A stretch of 39,315 bases of DNA from an uncultured Lachnospiraceae bacterium (GCA_959022495.1 CAUEYX010000028.1:1-39315); one strand, 5' to 3'. Shown: positions 7,597-15,258, numbered from the stretch's first letter. Notes: a model not told the origin generated them from the letters alone. Numbers and translations: made by a program.

Positions 7597-7723
7597 TCTG
7601 TCTTGCTTGACCAGGTAAACCCCTGTGTGATTGAGTGAGGAATCGCATTTGACCCGATTTATTTACATGGACTGCAAAAGAGCAAAGAGAAAATAGCATG
7701 ATGCGCTGAATGATAATTCAGGA

Positions 7724-7757
7724 AGAGAGCGGACAGATGAGAATCTGCTCTCTTTTC
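7724..7757 (+). terminator. hairpin with U-tract, terminator-like
   Basis: AGAGAG/CTCTCT plus an inner CAGAT/ATCTG stem (4-nt bulge and GAGA loop), followed by TTTTC. No intact gene precedes it on this strand. It abuts the repeat at 7758-7803, so it may end a lost gene. Confidence 0.5.
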
Positions 7758-7803
7758 GTATGCACGAGAAATACAATGGCAGAGAAATAGACGAATGATA
7801 TAA
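7758..7803 (+). repeat. promoter-bearing repeat, copy 1
   Basis: Sequence starting TCGTATG and ending GATATAAT closely matches 39196-39241, with about five differences over 46 bp. It contains ATGGCA, a 17-bp spacer and TATAAT, so it probably drives the acetyltransferase gene that starts at 7848. Confidence 0.6.
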
Positions 7804-7847
7804 TAAACAAAAATCAGGACAAATTGGAAATTGGGGAGTGTACCGAT

Positions 7848-8291
7848 ATGGAAATTAAAGAAATTAAAGAGAACAAAAAGCATTTTCTTCCCTTGTTGCT
7901 ATTAGCCGACGAACAAGAGAACATGATAGATCAATACATTGACAGAGGAACGATGTATGTGTTGGAAGATAATGGTATTAAATGTGAGTGTATAGTGACC
8001 GACGAGGGGAAAGGTATTCTTGAAATCAAAAATATTGCAACTGAACCAGAATATCAAGGTAAGGGTTACGGTAAAGTACTAATTGACTTTATTGCTACGA
8101 AATACAAAGGTAAGTATTCTATATTACAAGTTGGTACAGGGGATAGTCCATTGACCGTTCCTTTTTATGAAAAATGCGGTTTTGTTCGCTCTCACAGTAT
8201 TAAAAATTTCTTTATAGATAACTATGAACACCCCATTTATGAATGCGGCGTTCAATTAGTAGATATGATTTATTTACAGAAAAACATATAA
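7848..8291 (+). CDS. GNAT-family N-acetyltransferase
   Basis: A 147-residue acetyltransferase. The acetyl-CoA loop EYQGKGYGKVLI is near residue 75; a strand ILQVGTGDSPLTVPFYEKCGF carries the family's typical C-terminal FYEKCGF. The start at ATG 7848 is chosen because GGGGAG lies 9 nt upstream; the ATG at 7824 has no such site. Codon use is clearly more AT-rich than in neighbouring genes, which suggests recent acquisition. Substrate unknown. It stands alone between the element remains and the structured RNA. Confidence 0.85.
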   Translation: MEIKEIKENKKHFLPLLLLADEQENMIDQYIDRGTMYVLEDNGIKCECIVTDEGKGILEIKNIATEPEYQGKGYGKVLIDFIATKYKGKYSILQVGTGDSPLTVPFYEKCGFVRSHSIKNFFIDNYEHPIYECGVQLVDMIYLQKNI

Positions 8292-8323
8292 ATCCCGGAT
8301 TTTCTATGAGGAAAACGATAACT

Positions 8324-8329
8324 TAGAAT
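8324..8329 (+). promoter_or_regulatory. -10 box for the structured RNA
   Basis: TAGAAT, five of six consensus, predicts a transcription start around 8336-8340, which coincides with the first paired base of the RNA fold. The matching -35 is weak. Confidence 0.4.
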
Positions 8330-8339
8330 TTTAAAGGAG

Positions 8340-8514
8340 TGTCGAGGAGAAGGAGGAACCGACGCAGAATAAGTGTTCCGAGTGAACCGTAGAGCAATGT
8401 GTGTGTTTGGGCTGTGTCTTTTACAGCCTTATGCACACCTGCGTTGCGGTCCGCGCGAGAGCATGTTCACGAGGAATACTTTATTCATGCGGCGGATTAT
8501 TATTTCCCTCGACA
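8340..8514 (+). ncRNA. long structured RNA of unknown class (6S-like architecture)
   Basis: No gene is readable in 8292-8616, but the ends pair (TGTCGAGG with CCTCGACA). Inside is a ~19-bp helix (8359-8379 with 8473-8495, one mismatch and two single bulges), a tandem G-A mismatch, a helix GTGAAC/GTTCAC (8382-8387 with 8465-8470), then an asymmetric bubble (8388-8393 and 8448-8464). It is capped by GCAATG/CGTTGC, GTGTG/CACAC and GGCTGT/ACAGCC with a 7-nt loop. This is one nearly unbranched rod with a central bubble, like 6S RNA. The purine-rich bubble could also suit another clostridial RNA class such as raiA. Identity is open; the folding itself is read directly. Confidence 0.6.
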
Positions 8515-8552
8515 AACCTCCGTTTGTATAGTTGACAAATCTCAAAATGCTG

Positions 8553-8581
8553 TTGACAGATTTATGATCAGCGCATAAAAT
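8553..8581 (+). promoter_or_regulatory. promoter of arsR
   Basis: Perfect TTGACA, 17-bp spacer, TAAAAT, ending 35 nt before the arsR ATG. A second TTGACA lies at 8532. Confidence 0.85.
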
Positions 8582-8582
8582 A

Positions 8583-8606
8583 CACATATCAAAATAATTT
8601 GATGTG
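8583..8606 (+). promoter_or_regulatory. ArsR operator in front of arsR
   Basis: Inverted repeat ATCAAA-N4-TTTGAT (8588-8603) with flanking CACAT/GTG, right after the -10 box. The same ATCAAA/TTTGAT arms recur before the permease gene. Confidence 0.7.
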
Positions 8607-8616
8607 AGGTGGAGAC

Positions 8617-8901
8617 ATGGAAGAAGCGTATCAGAGAGAAGCGAAAGTTTTTAAGGCTTTTTGTGATCCGAAGCGTCTCGCCATATTAGAGCAGCTGCGA
8701 AGCGGAGAGAAGTGTGCGTGTAAGCTCCTGGAATCGCTGGATCTGACACAGTCAGGTCTGTCTTACCACATGAAGATACTTTGCGATTCAGGAATTGTCA
8801 TCAGCCGTCAGGAGGGAAAATGGACCCATTACCGTCTGAGCCTGTCCGGCAGGGACAAGGCGCTGGATTTGCTGAAACAGCTTGCCACGCCTGGTGTATA
8901 G
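8617..8901 (+). CDS. arsR: ArsR-family metalloregulatory repressor
   Basis: A 94-residue winged-helix repressor (AFCDPKRLAILEQLRSGEKCACKLLE, then recognition helix LTQSGLSYHMKIL). The CACKLLE segment carries the cysteine pair used by many ArsR proteins to bind As(III). AGGTGG precedes the ATG. It sits under an ideal promoter with an operator between -10 and start, implying autorepression. It is followed by a terminator-like hairpin and a separately controlled permease. Confidence 0.9.
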   Translation: MEEAYQREAKVFKAFCDPKRLAILEQLRSGEKCACKLLESLDLTQSGLSYHMKILCDSGIVISRQEGKWTHYRLSLSGRDKALDLLKQLATPGV

Positions 8902-8976
8902 CCGAAGTGAGATCAAAGCCTTTGATAAGGATCAGGCTGGAAATATAGCAGAGATATCCTGTAGAAAAGCAGGCAG

Positions 8977-9007
8977 ACGCCATCTGAAATCGGGTGGCGT
9001 TTCATTT
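8977..9007 (+). terminator. terminator-like hairpin after arsR
   Basis: ACGCCATC pairs with GGTGGCGT (8 bp, one G-U, 8-nt loop), followed by TTTCATTT. Confidence 0.6.
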
Positions 9008-9014
9008 GGCAGAA

Positions 9015-9036
9015 TACATCAAAAAATTTTGATGTA
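9015..9036 (+). promoter_or_regulatory. ArsR operator in front of the permease
   Basis: Near-perfect palindrome with 10-bp arms (TACATCAAAA and TTTTGATGTA) around AA, 24 nt before the permease start. It is a stronger version of the arsR operator. Confidence 0.75.
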
Positions 9037-9059
9037 AAAATCTGGAAAGAGAGGTTAAT

Positions 9060-10061
9060 ATGTACATTTGGAAGTTTATTCAGGATCAGATACTTGGGAT
9101 GAAGTGGCTGAATGAAGTGATCGGCGCGGGGCTTTCGGCTCTGGGTATGGACGTGGACAGCCGGATCGGCGGAAGTGTTCAGTTCTTTCTTTATGATGTA
9201 ATAAAGATCACAGTCCTGCTTTGTGTCCTGATCTTTGTTATCTCCTTTATCCAAAGCTATTTCCCGCCCCAGAGGAGCAAGCGCATCTTAGGGCGGTTCC
9301 GCGGGATCTGGGCGAATATCATTTCCGCGCTGCTGGGAACGGTGACGCCGTTTTGCTCCTGTTCCTCGATCCCTTTGTTTATCGGATTTACGAAAGCCGG
9401 ACTTCCCCTTGGCGTGACGTTTTCCTTTTTGATCTCGTCGCCCATGGTTGACCTGGGAAGTCTTGTGCTTCTGATGAGCATTTTCGGGACAAAGGGGGCT
9501 GTCATCTATGTATTGCTGGGGCTTGTCATTGCGGTCGCGGGAGGTGCGGTCATTGAACGGATGCATATGGAAAAGTATGTGGAAAATGTTACGCTCTCCG
9601 AGAGCAGTATTGATATTGAAGCAGCGAAGCTGTCGAGAGCGGAGCGGCTTACCTATGCGAAAGATCAGACAGCAGCAACATTTAAGAGCGTATTTCCCTA
9701 TATTCTGGCAGGTGTTGCCATTGGCGCTGTGATCCATAACTGGATTCCCGAGAGCTGGATCGAAACGGTTCTCGGAAGCCGGAATCCTCTGGGCGTGATC
9801 CTGGCGGCAATTGTTGGAATCCCCATGTACGCGGATATCTTCGGCACGATCCCTGTGGCGGAGGCACTGCTCTTTAAAGGCGCACAGCTGGGAACTGTCC
9901 TGACATTTATGATGGCAGTTACAACCTTGTCCCTTCCGTCGCTTATTATGCTGCGCAAAGCAGTAATGCCAAGACTGCTTGCCTTGTTTATCAGCGTATG
10001 CACCATCGGCATTATCATTGTGGGATACTTGTTTAATGTCTTTCAGTCTGTGCTGATTTAA
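9060..10061 (+). CDS. ArsP/PF03773-type permease (metalloid efflux)
   Basis: A 333-residue permease with eight or so membrane segments. The hallmark TPFCSCSSIPLFIGF lies near residue 98 and SFLISSPMVDLGSLVL follows; a second repeat has GIPMYADIFGTIPVAEALL near 255. The CSCSS motif is typical of the ArsP_1/DUF318 family, in which characterised members export organoarsenicals and others are linked to other metals. Control by ArsR through its own operator and the arsC relic behind it point to arsenic. Start ATG 9060 has AGAGAGG upstream. Confidence 0.85.
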   Translation: MYIWKFIQDQILGMKWLNEVIGAGLSALGMDVDSRIGGSVQFFLYDVIKITVLLCVLIFVISFIQSYFPPQRSKRILGRFRGIWANIISALLGTVTPFCSCSSIPLFIGFTKAGLPLGVTFSFLISSPMVDLGSLVLLMSIFGTKGAVIYVLLGLVIAVAGGAVIERMHMEKYVENVTLSESSIDIEAAKLSRAERLTYAKDQTAATFKSVFPYILAGVAIGAVIHNWIPESWIETVLGSRNPLGVILAAIVGIPMYADIFGTIPVAEALLFKGAQLGTVLTFMMAVTTLSLPSLIMLRKAVMPRLLALFISVCTIGIIIVGYLFNVFQSVLI

Positions 10062-10084
10062 AATTTCACTCAGGAGGATATCAT

Positions 10085-10315
10085 ATGGAACAGACCCAGC
10101 GCAGTAAGCTTCTGAAGGATATTCCGCCGGTGGATGTTGTGATCACTATGGGCTGTAATGTGAATTGCCCGTATCTGCCCAGCAAATACAGGACAGACTG
10201 AGGGCTGGATGCCCCCACAGGCAAGAATGATGAAGCGTTTATTACCGTGATTCGCTCGATCGAAGAGAAAATACTGAGGCTGAAAGAGGAGATAGGCAAT
10301 CTCATAAGGGATTGA
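10085..10315 (+). pseudogene. arsC arsenate reductase relic
   Basis: From ATG 10085 (AGGAGG, 7-nt spacing) the frame reads the second half of a thioredoxin-type ArsC: KLLKDIPPVDVVITMGCNVNCPYLP. It hits TGA at 10199 where the family has the Trp of (R)xDW, then continues in frame as GLDAPTGKNDEAF to TGA 10313. The N-terminal half with the catalytic CX5R loop is missing although a perfect ribosome site precedes the relic, so a 5' deletion plus a nonsense change are both needed. The gene cannot make an active reductase. Confidence 0.75.
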
Positions 10316-10317
10316 GA

Positions 10318-10866
10318 TCACAAAAGCGGCTTTAAGCAGCGCACGATATTTTCCACGGTCTTTACAAAGGTATCCGTGTCCGCATCGGGATTGCTAAGAT
10401 ATGCGTGATAAGTGCCCAGTATGGCATAGGAGAGAAGGATCTGTTTCGACGGATCCTTTTCGTATTCCGGGTATTTGCGGAAGATCACTTCCTTGAGTGC
10501 CAGGTCCAGGCGGGTGCCGAGATGGTTCTGCTCCCTGCCAGAGAAAAGGATCTCGATCAGGGAGATCTGGGACATAAAAGAAAGGCAGAGTTCTCTTGTA
10601 AATATGTCGGAGCTTTCTGTTGTATAGTCCTTCAGATGAGCGATACTACCGATGATAGAATCCACTGTTTCCTTCTCCATTGCCTCAGACAGGGCATACA
10701 TATCTTCATAATGAGCATAAAATGTGGACTTATTGATGAGCGCCAGCTCGCAAAGCTCCCTTACCGTGATCTTCTCCAGCGGTTTCTTTGTCCGCAGCTC
10801 GATAAATGCATTGCGGATCGCCTGCTCGGTCTTCTGTATCCTGAGATCTGTTTTTTTCTTATCCAT
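10318..10866 (-). CDS. TetR/AcrR-family regulator
   Basis: A 182-residue regulator. The N-terminal TetR HTH (TVRELCELALINKSTFYAHYEDMYAL, about residues 33-60) is followed by a helical ligand-binding domain without a recognisable specificity. ATG 10866 is used because GGAG lies 7 nt upstream; the ATG at 10872 is too close. It is divergent from glgB and tail-to-tail with the arsC relic, so it probably regulates itself and perhaps glgB. A small palindrome CGAC-TGTT-GTCG at 10982-10993 lies in the shared 146-bp gap together with a TATAAT near 10959. Confidence 0.85.
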   Translation of the reverse strand: MDKKKTDLRIQKTEQAIRNAFIELRTKKPLEKITVRELCELALINKSTFYAHYEDMYALSEAMEKETVDSIIGSIAHLKDYTTESSDIFTRELCLSFMSQISLIEILFSGREQNHLGTRLDLALKEVIFRKYPEYEKDPSKQILLSYAILGTYHAYLSNPDADTDTFVKTVENIVRCLKPLL

Positions 10867-11012
10867 GATCATTCTCCATTTAACCCGACGATTTTCTCAA
10901 AGCGTTGCTTTTCCAACCGATATCCGGAATCGCCTGTGGTTTTTTCCATGTTTTGCATATAATCTGATTATAGAACGAAAAACGACTGTTGTCGATTAAA
11001 AGGAGAAAAATC

Positions 11013-12944
11013 ATGGATTTTTACGGGTTCTATACAGGGAAGAGCTTTGATGCGTACAAGTATCTGGGAGCACATGTCAATAAAAGTAAAGGAAAAACAG
11101 AGGTAATATTCCGCACCTTTGCGCCTTCGGCGTCGAGGATCTCGGTGATCGGGGAGTTCAACGGATGGACGGAGAGCCCCATGAACAGAGTACATGACGG
11201 GAACTTTTGGGAATTTTGTTCTGAGGATGCAAGACCCGGGATGATGTATAAATACAAGATTTACGATCGTTCAGGGAACTATGTCGATCACTGCGATCCT
11301 TACGGATACGGGATGGAACTGCGCCCGAATACGGCATCCATTATCCGGGAGATGGATACGTATGAGTTCCACGATGAGAAATGGATGAAAAAGAGAAGTG
11401 ATCATAAGGGGCAGCCGCTGAATATCTACGAGCTGCATTTCGGTTCTTTCCGAAAGCCCTCCGGGGAGCCGGACGCATGGTATACCTATGACGAGCTGGC
11501 GGACTGCCTGATCCCTTATCTGAAGGAGAACGGGTACAATTATGTAGAGGTCATGCCTTTGAATGAGTATCCCTGCGACGAATCATGGGGATATCAGGGA
11601 ACCGGATTCTTAAGCCCTACCTCCAGGTACGGGACAGCGGATCAGTTAAAGAAATTCGTGGATGCATGTCACAAGGGAGAGATCGGCGTGATCCTTGACT
11701 TTGTGCCTGTGCACTTTGCGGTGGACGGTTATGCTCTTGCAGATTACGACGGCACCGCGCTCTACGAATACCCGCACTCGGATGTGGGTTACAGTGAGTG
11801 GGGGAGCAGGAACTTCATGCACTCCCGAGGAGAGGTGAGAAGCTTCTTACAGTCCGCGGCAAACTACTGGCTGAGCGAATATCACATGGACGGACTTCGG
11901 ATGGACGCCATCAGCCGCGCCATCTACTGGCAGGGGATGCCGGAGCGGGGCGTGAACTCCAACGCGGTAGAGTTTTTGCGTTATATGAATCAGGGGCTGA
12001 AAGAACGGCATCCGTCCGTTATCCTTGCGGCGGAGGATTCCACGTCCTTCCCCGGTGTGACGAAGCCGGCGGCAGAGGGCGGTCTGGGCTTTGATTATAA
12101 ATGGGATATGGGCTGGATGAACGATACCCTGGACTATTTCCGCACTGCGCCCGAATACAGGACAGGCAGCTACCACAAGCTGACATTTTCCATGGCTTAT
12201 TACTACGACGAACGGTATCTGCTTCCACTGTCCCACGATGAAGTGGTCCACGGCAAGGCGACCATCCTTCAGAAAATGTACGGGGACTACGAGATCAAAT
12301 TTCCTCAGGCGCGTGCTTTTTATATGTACATGTATGCACATCCGGGCAAGAAGCTGAATTTCATGGGAAATGAGTTGGGACATTTCCGGGAGTGGGATGA
12401 GAAGCGGGAGCTGGACTGGAACCTGCTGGAATACCCCGCCCATCAGGAATTCCGGGAATTTATGAAAGCGCTGAACTGGTTCTATCTCGAGCATCCCGCA
12501 TTTTCGGCAGAGGATTACACACAGAAGGGCTTCCAGTGGATCGAGTGTGACGCCACGGAACAGTGCGTGTATGCCTTTGAGCGCAGGGGCGGGAAGGAAC
12601 GGATCGCCGCGGTTTTCAACTTCTCGGACAAAGAGCAGGACATTGAACTGGAGATTCCAGGTGTAGCAGGCTTAAGCGGAATATTCGCAAGTGAGGACAG
12701 AGGATTCTCAGCAGAGAGAGGGCGGGAAAAGACGCAGAGTGAAAGCACCGCTCAAGAAGAAACAGCCGCAAAGACGGGAAACTCCGTACAGTCTGAAGCT
12801 TGCGCGCAGTCAAAGGATACGGCACAGACACAGAAGAAACTCATGAGTACAGAAGAGAAAAAGGCAGGAAACAAAGAGAAAAACGGAACCTTCCGCTTTG
12901 TGCTGGCTCCGTTTTCGGCAGAATACTATATAGTAGAAGAATAA
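11013..12944 (+). CDS. glgB: 1,4-alpha-glucan branching enzyme
   Basis: A 643-residue GH13 branching enzyme that makes alpha-1,6 branches in glycogen. It starts at ATG 11013 (AAGGAG, 7 nt). An N-terminal CBM48-like domain (FRTFAPSASRISVIGEFNGW) comes first, then the (beta/alpha)8 barrel with DFVPVHF, nucleophile Asp in DGLRMDAISR, acid/base Glu in AAEDSTSFPG and LPLSHDEVVHGK. The AED form at the third site resembles eukaryotic-type branching enzymes. Near the C-terminus about 60 charged, Gln/Glu/Thr/Lys-rich residues (about 555-620) interrupt the last beta domain before FRFVLAPFSAEYY. The 3' end overlaps mazG tail-to-tail by 19 nt. No other glycogen genes are present. Confidence 0.95.
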   Translation: MDFYGFYTGKSFDAYKYLGAHVNKSKGKTEVIFRTFAPSASRISVIGEFNGWTESPMNRVHDGNFWEFCSEDARPGMMYKYKIYDRSGNYVDHCDPYGYGMELRPNTASIIREMDTYEFHDEKWMKKRSDHKGQPLNIYELHFGSFRKPSGEPDAWYTYDELADCLIPYLKENGYNYVEVMPLNEYPCDESWGYQGTGFLSPTSRYGTADQLKKFVDACHKGEIGVILDFVPVHFAVDGYALADYDGTALYEYPHSDVGYSEWGSRNFMHSRGEVRSFLQSAANYWLSEYHMDGLRMDAISRAIYWQGMPERGVNSNAVEFLRYMNQGLKERHPSVILAAEDSTSFPGVTKPAAEGGLGFDYKWDMGWMNDTLDYFRTAPEYRTGSYHKLTFSMAYYYDERYLLPLSHDEVVHGKATILQKMYGDYEIKFPQARAFYMYMYAHPGKKLNFMGNELGHFREWDEKRELDWNLLEYPAHQEFREFMKALNWFYLEHPAFSAEDYTQKGFQWIECDATEQCVYAFERRGGKERIAAVFNFSDKEQDIELEIPGVAGLSGIFASEDRGFSAERGREKTQSESTAQEETAAKTGNSVQSEACAQSKDTAQTQKKLMSTEEKKAGNKEKNGTFRFVLAPFSAEYYIVEE

Positions 12945-13408
12945 CCTTTCCGCTTTTTTGCTGTCTCGATCAACTCCTTTGTCTCTTCAAAAGCAGCGGG
13001 AAGGTACTGTTCTGTCCATTCCTTCCCCTGCTTTTCCTGGCGCTTGATCTCTTCCCAGCTCGCCTGAGAACCGTCTGCGCCCGGTTCGTCTGCGTCTCCG
13101 AAAACATGGGGATGCCGGCGGATCATTTTGTCAGAAACAGTCTGGATCACGTCATCCATGGTGAACAGCCCTTCTTCCTGGGCAATCTGAGCATGGAATA
13201 CGACCTGCATCAGCAGATCCCCCAGCTCTTCCTTCAGATTGTCGGGATCGCCGGTCTGGTCGAGGATATTGATCCCGCAGATCACCTCCGCGGCTTCCTC
13301 GATGCATGTCTTCTTCAGGCTCATATGGGTCTGCGACCGGTCCCACGGGCAGCCGTCCGGGGCGCGCAGGCGGGCAATGATCTGTTCAAATTCTTCAAAC
13401 TTTGTCAT
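12926..13408 (-). CDS. mazG: MazG nucleoside triphosphate pyrophosphohydrolase
   Basis: A 160-residue single-domain MazG that hydrolyses (d)NTPs to monophosphates for nucleotide-pool sanitation. Metal-binding motifs: EEAAEV near residue 37 and EELGDLLMQVVFHAQ near 60; the N-terminal LRAPDGCPWDRSQTHMSL is typical. It is shorter than the two-domain E. coli form (263 aa) but normal for clostridia. AGGAG lies 8 nt before ATG 13408. It converges with and slightly overlaps glgB. Confidence 0.92.
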   Translation of the reverse strand: MTKFEEFEQIIARLRAPDGCPWDRSQTHMSLKKTCIEEAAEVICGINILDQTGDPDNLKEELGDLLMQVVFHAQIAQEEGLFTMDDVIQTVSDKMIRRHPHVFGDADEPGADGSQASWEEIKRQEKQGKEWTEQYLPAAFEETKELIETAKKRKGYSSTI

Positions 13409-13534
13409 GATACAATCTCCTGTGGTATATGATATCTGTGCTCTTGGAAAGAGAAAATTCCAGTGTGTAACAAAACTATTTTAACATGAGAGAGGTTCTG
13501 CTTCAATGCCTGCGGATTTTGTGATACAATATCC

Positions 13535-13618
13535 GTGGACAAAAAGTACGAAAGCGACACGAAGCAATATTTGATTCTTGAGTATGAGGCAGGGCGGGAA
13601 GCACGGGACAGGTTATGA
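13535..13618 (+). other. 27-codon GTG frame, doubtful
   Basis: GTG 13535 opens a 27-residue hydrophilic frame (VDKKYESDTKQ ... REARDRL) ending just before the MNT ribosome site. It has no Shine-Dalgarno of its own and may be a gene remnant or chance; no function assigned. Confidence 0.15.
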
Positions 13619-13633
13619 TCAGGAGGGGATAAG

Positions 13634-14002
13634 ATGCAGGGAACAGTGAAGATTGATACAGAACAGTACAGTGATCTTCCCGGGAGGTTTGTAAGAAAGA
13701 TCGAGCACGACCTTCAATATATTTTACAGAAGCAGATTCCGGGTCTTCGGAAAATATACCTCTTTGGAAGTGCCGCGCGGGGAGAGGTGAGAAGCACAAG
13801 TGATATAGATCTCCTGATCGTTACAGAAAAACGGATAACAGACCGCGAACTTGCCGCAGATATACGTTGGACGCTGGATGAGGATATTGACGGCATACGC
13901 ACGGATGTTGTCTATACAAATGACGAGGTAAGGAAAGAATACTCTGTATTCAATAAAGAACTGGAACGTGATAGGAAATTGATATTGGAGGTGGAAGAAT
14001 GA
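13634..14002 (+). CDS. MNT nucleotidyltransferase, antitoxin of a MNT/HEPN pair
   Basis: A 122-residue minimal nucleotidyltransferase with GSAARGEVRSTSDIDLLIV (residues about 42-60): the GSxxRG loop and DxD metal-binding aspartates are intact. AGGAGGGG precedes the ATG. Its stop overlaps the HEPN start as ATGA. In type VII toxin-antitoxin systems (HepT/MntA) the MNT partner AMPylates and silences the HEPN RNase; that role is assigned by family and gene order. Confidence 0.85.
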   Translation: MQGTVKIDTEQYSDLPGRFVRKIEHDLQYILQKQIPGLRKIYLFGSAARGEVRSTSDIDLLIVTEKRITDRELAADIRWTLDEDIDGIRTDVVYTNDEVRKEYSVFNKELERDRKLILEVEE

Positions 14003-14394
14003 TCAAAAACTCTTATATAGATATAGCCCAAAATGATCTTGAATATCTGGAAACCGTCCTTGGCACAGGCAACCGATTTTATAATCAGCTTGCAGTGCAG
14101 TGCCAGCAGGTTGCTGAAAAGTATTTAAAAGGTTATCTTGATAAACTGATGGTGGAAGAGGATATTGCTGACCTGTTGCGGAAACACAACATGAAAAAGA
14201 TCGCGGCAAAGCTAAATGAGATCCATCCGGAGTTTCAGCTTGATACGATCGGTCTGGCGTATCTGACGGATTTTTACTTTGACGCAAGATATCCGGGAGA
14301 TGATTTTTACACGGTTTCTGAAGATGAATTTCAGAAATGTCTTGCAGTGATGTATGATACGGTAAATAAACTGAAAGCTTATGATAAAAAATGA
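13999..14394 (+). CDS. HEPN-domain toxin-like protein
   Basis: A 131-residue all-helical HEPN protein. The helix AVQCQQVAEKYLKGYLD (about residues 33-49) is characteristic of PF05168. An Arg-His-containing segment DLLRKHNMKKI (about 60-70) follows, but a canonical RX4-6H RNase motif is not obvious, so toxicity is uncertain. It overlaps the MNT gene by 4 nt, and a strong terminator lies 27 nt beyond its stop. Confidence 0.8.
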   Translation: MIKNSYIDIAQNDLEYLETVLGTGNRFYNQLAVQCQQVAEKYLKGYLDKLMVEEDIADLLRKHNMKKIAAKLNEIHPEFQLDTIGLAYLTDFYFDARYPGDDFYTVSEDEFQKCLAVMYDTVNKLKAYDKK

Positions 14395-14420
14395 TCTGCA
14401 TATCGGATCAGTGTGTATAG

Positions 14421-14459
14421 AAAAAGAATGACGTACAGTAATGTACAGCCATTCTTTTT
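14421..14459. terminator. bidirectional terminator
   Basis: AAAAAGAATG pairs with CATTCTTTTT with an inner GTACA/TGTAC helix; the A and T runs flank the hairpin on both strands. It serves the MNT/HEPN operon and the convergent nitroreductase gene. Confidence 0.85.
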
Positions 14460-14509
14460 CTGTTTCATAATATGTGTTCCAATTTTTCTTGCTTTATGAG
14501 CAGTAAAGA

Positions 14510-15031
14510 TCATACACGGATGATATAACCGTCTTTTCTGGGAGCAGCTTCCTTTACTCCTTCCGGCAGACCATAGCCGAGGATCACGTTGCCGATGCCT
14601 TCATAGTCTCCCTGGACGCCCCATTTCTTCAGCAGTTCTTTCCCCTCGGCACTGTCAAAAGTCTCTCTTGCACGGTAGATGTAGCAGGAATCCACACCGA
14701 TCGCATGTGCCGCATTGAGAAGATTCCCGATCACCAGATTGCCGTCGTCCACATGGGTGGGACGGGAACGGTCTGCCAGTACGACGAGAACTGTGGGCGC
14801 ACCGTAGAATGGATCAATATCAGTTCCCATTATGCCTGCATTTAATTTGGACAGGTAATCCCTTGTCTCCTTGTCCTGTACGGCTACAATAATGGGAGAC
14901 TGGGCGCCCATGCCGGTAGGAGCATAGGTTCCGGCTTCCAGGATCGCAAGCAGTTCTTCCTCTTTGATCTGCTCCGGTTGATATTTCCGGCAGCTCCTGC
15001 GGGTTTTCAGATCCAGTAATGTTTCTTTCAT
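14510..15031 (-). CDS. nitroreductase-family FMN oxidoreductase
   Basis: A 173-residue protein of the nitroreductase fold. RRSCRKYQPEQI near residue 10 is the FMN-phosphate binding start, TYAPTGMGAQSPII near 38 the second FMN motif, and VDSCYIYRARETF and IGNVILGYG complete the family pattern. Length is typical for the small clostridial type. ATG 15031 is chosen (AAGGA, 8 nt) over the ATG at 15040. The substrate (quinones, nitro-aromatics, or flavin) cannot be told. It is monocistronic. Confidence 0.88.
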   Translation of the reverse strand: MKETLLDLKTRRSCRKYQPEQIKEEELLAILEAGTYAPTGMGAQSPIIVAVQDKETRDYLSKLNAGIMGTDIDPFYGAPTVLVVLADRSRPTHVDDGNLVIGNLLNAAHAIGVDSCYIYRARETFDSAEGKELLKKWGVQGDYEGIGNVILGYGLPEGVKEAAPRKDGYIIRV

Positions 15032-15168
15032 AATCATCATCCTTCTTTCTTTTTACCGTCATATAAAAATAGAATGTTTTCTTTACAGCGGTTTTATCGG
15101 CTGCTTCTTTATTATACATCGGAGATCAGAGAAAAGTAAGTCTGCTTTTATAAAATGCAAAGTAAAAG

Positions 15169-15258
15169 GTAAGATCTTTATCGCTATTTTCACAATGGGA
15201 ATGCGGATGCAATGAAAGAAGCGCTTAAGATTATGAAAATATGTGATCGGCATTAAGC
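15169..15258 (+). other. coding-like remnant without a start
   Basis: The 384-bp gap 15041-15424 has no gene. A short frame, DLYRYFHNGNADAMKEALKI then MKICDRH and a stop, looks like the tail of a lost protein, not recognised. Further on lies a CTGCC/GGCAG hairpin near 15290. Confidence 0.2.

Noticed and set aside
8513..8528. ACAAAC-CTCC-GTTTGT as terminator of the structured RNA
   Set aside because: It overlaps the closing helix and has no T-run; kept only as a possibility.
10199..10201. In-frame UGA in arsC as a selenocysteine codon
   Set aside because: The family has Trp, not Cys, at this place, the gene lacks its catalytic half, and no SECIS-like stem was seen directly after the UGA.
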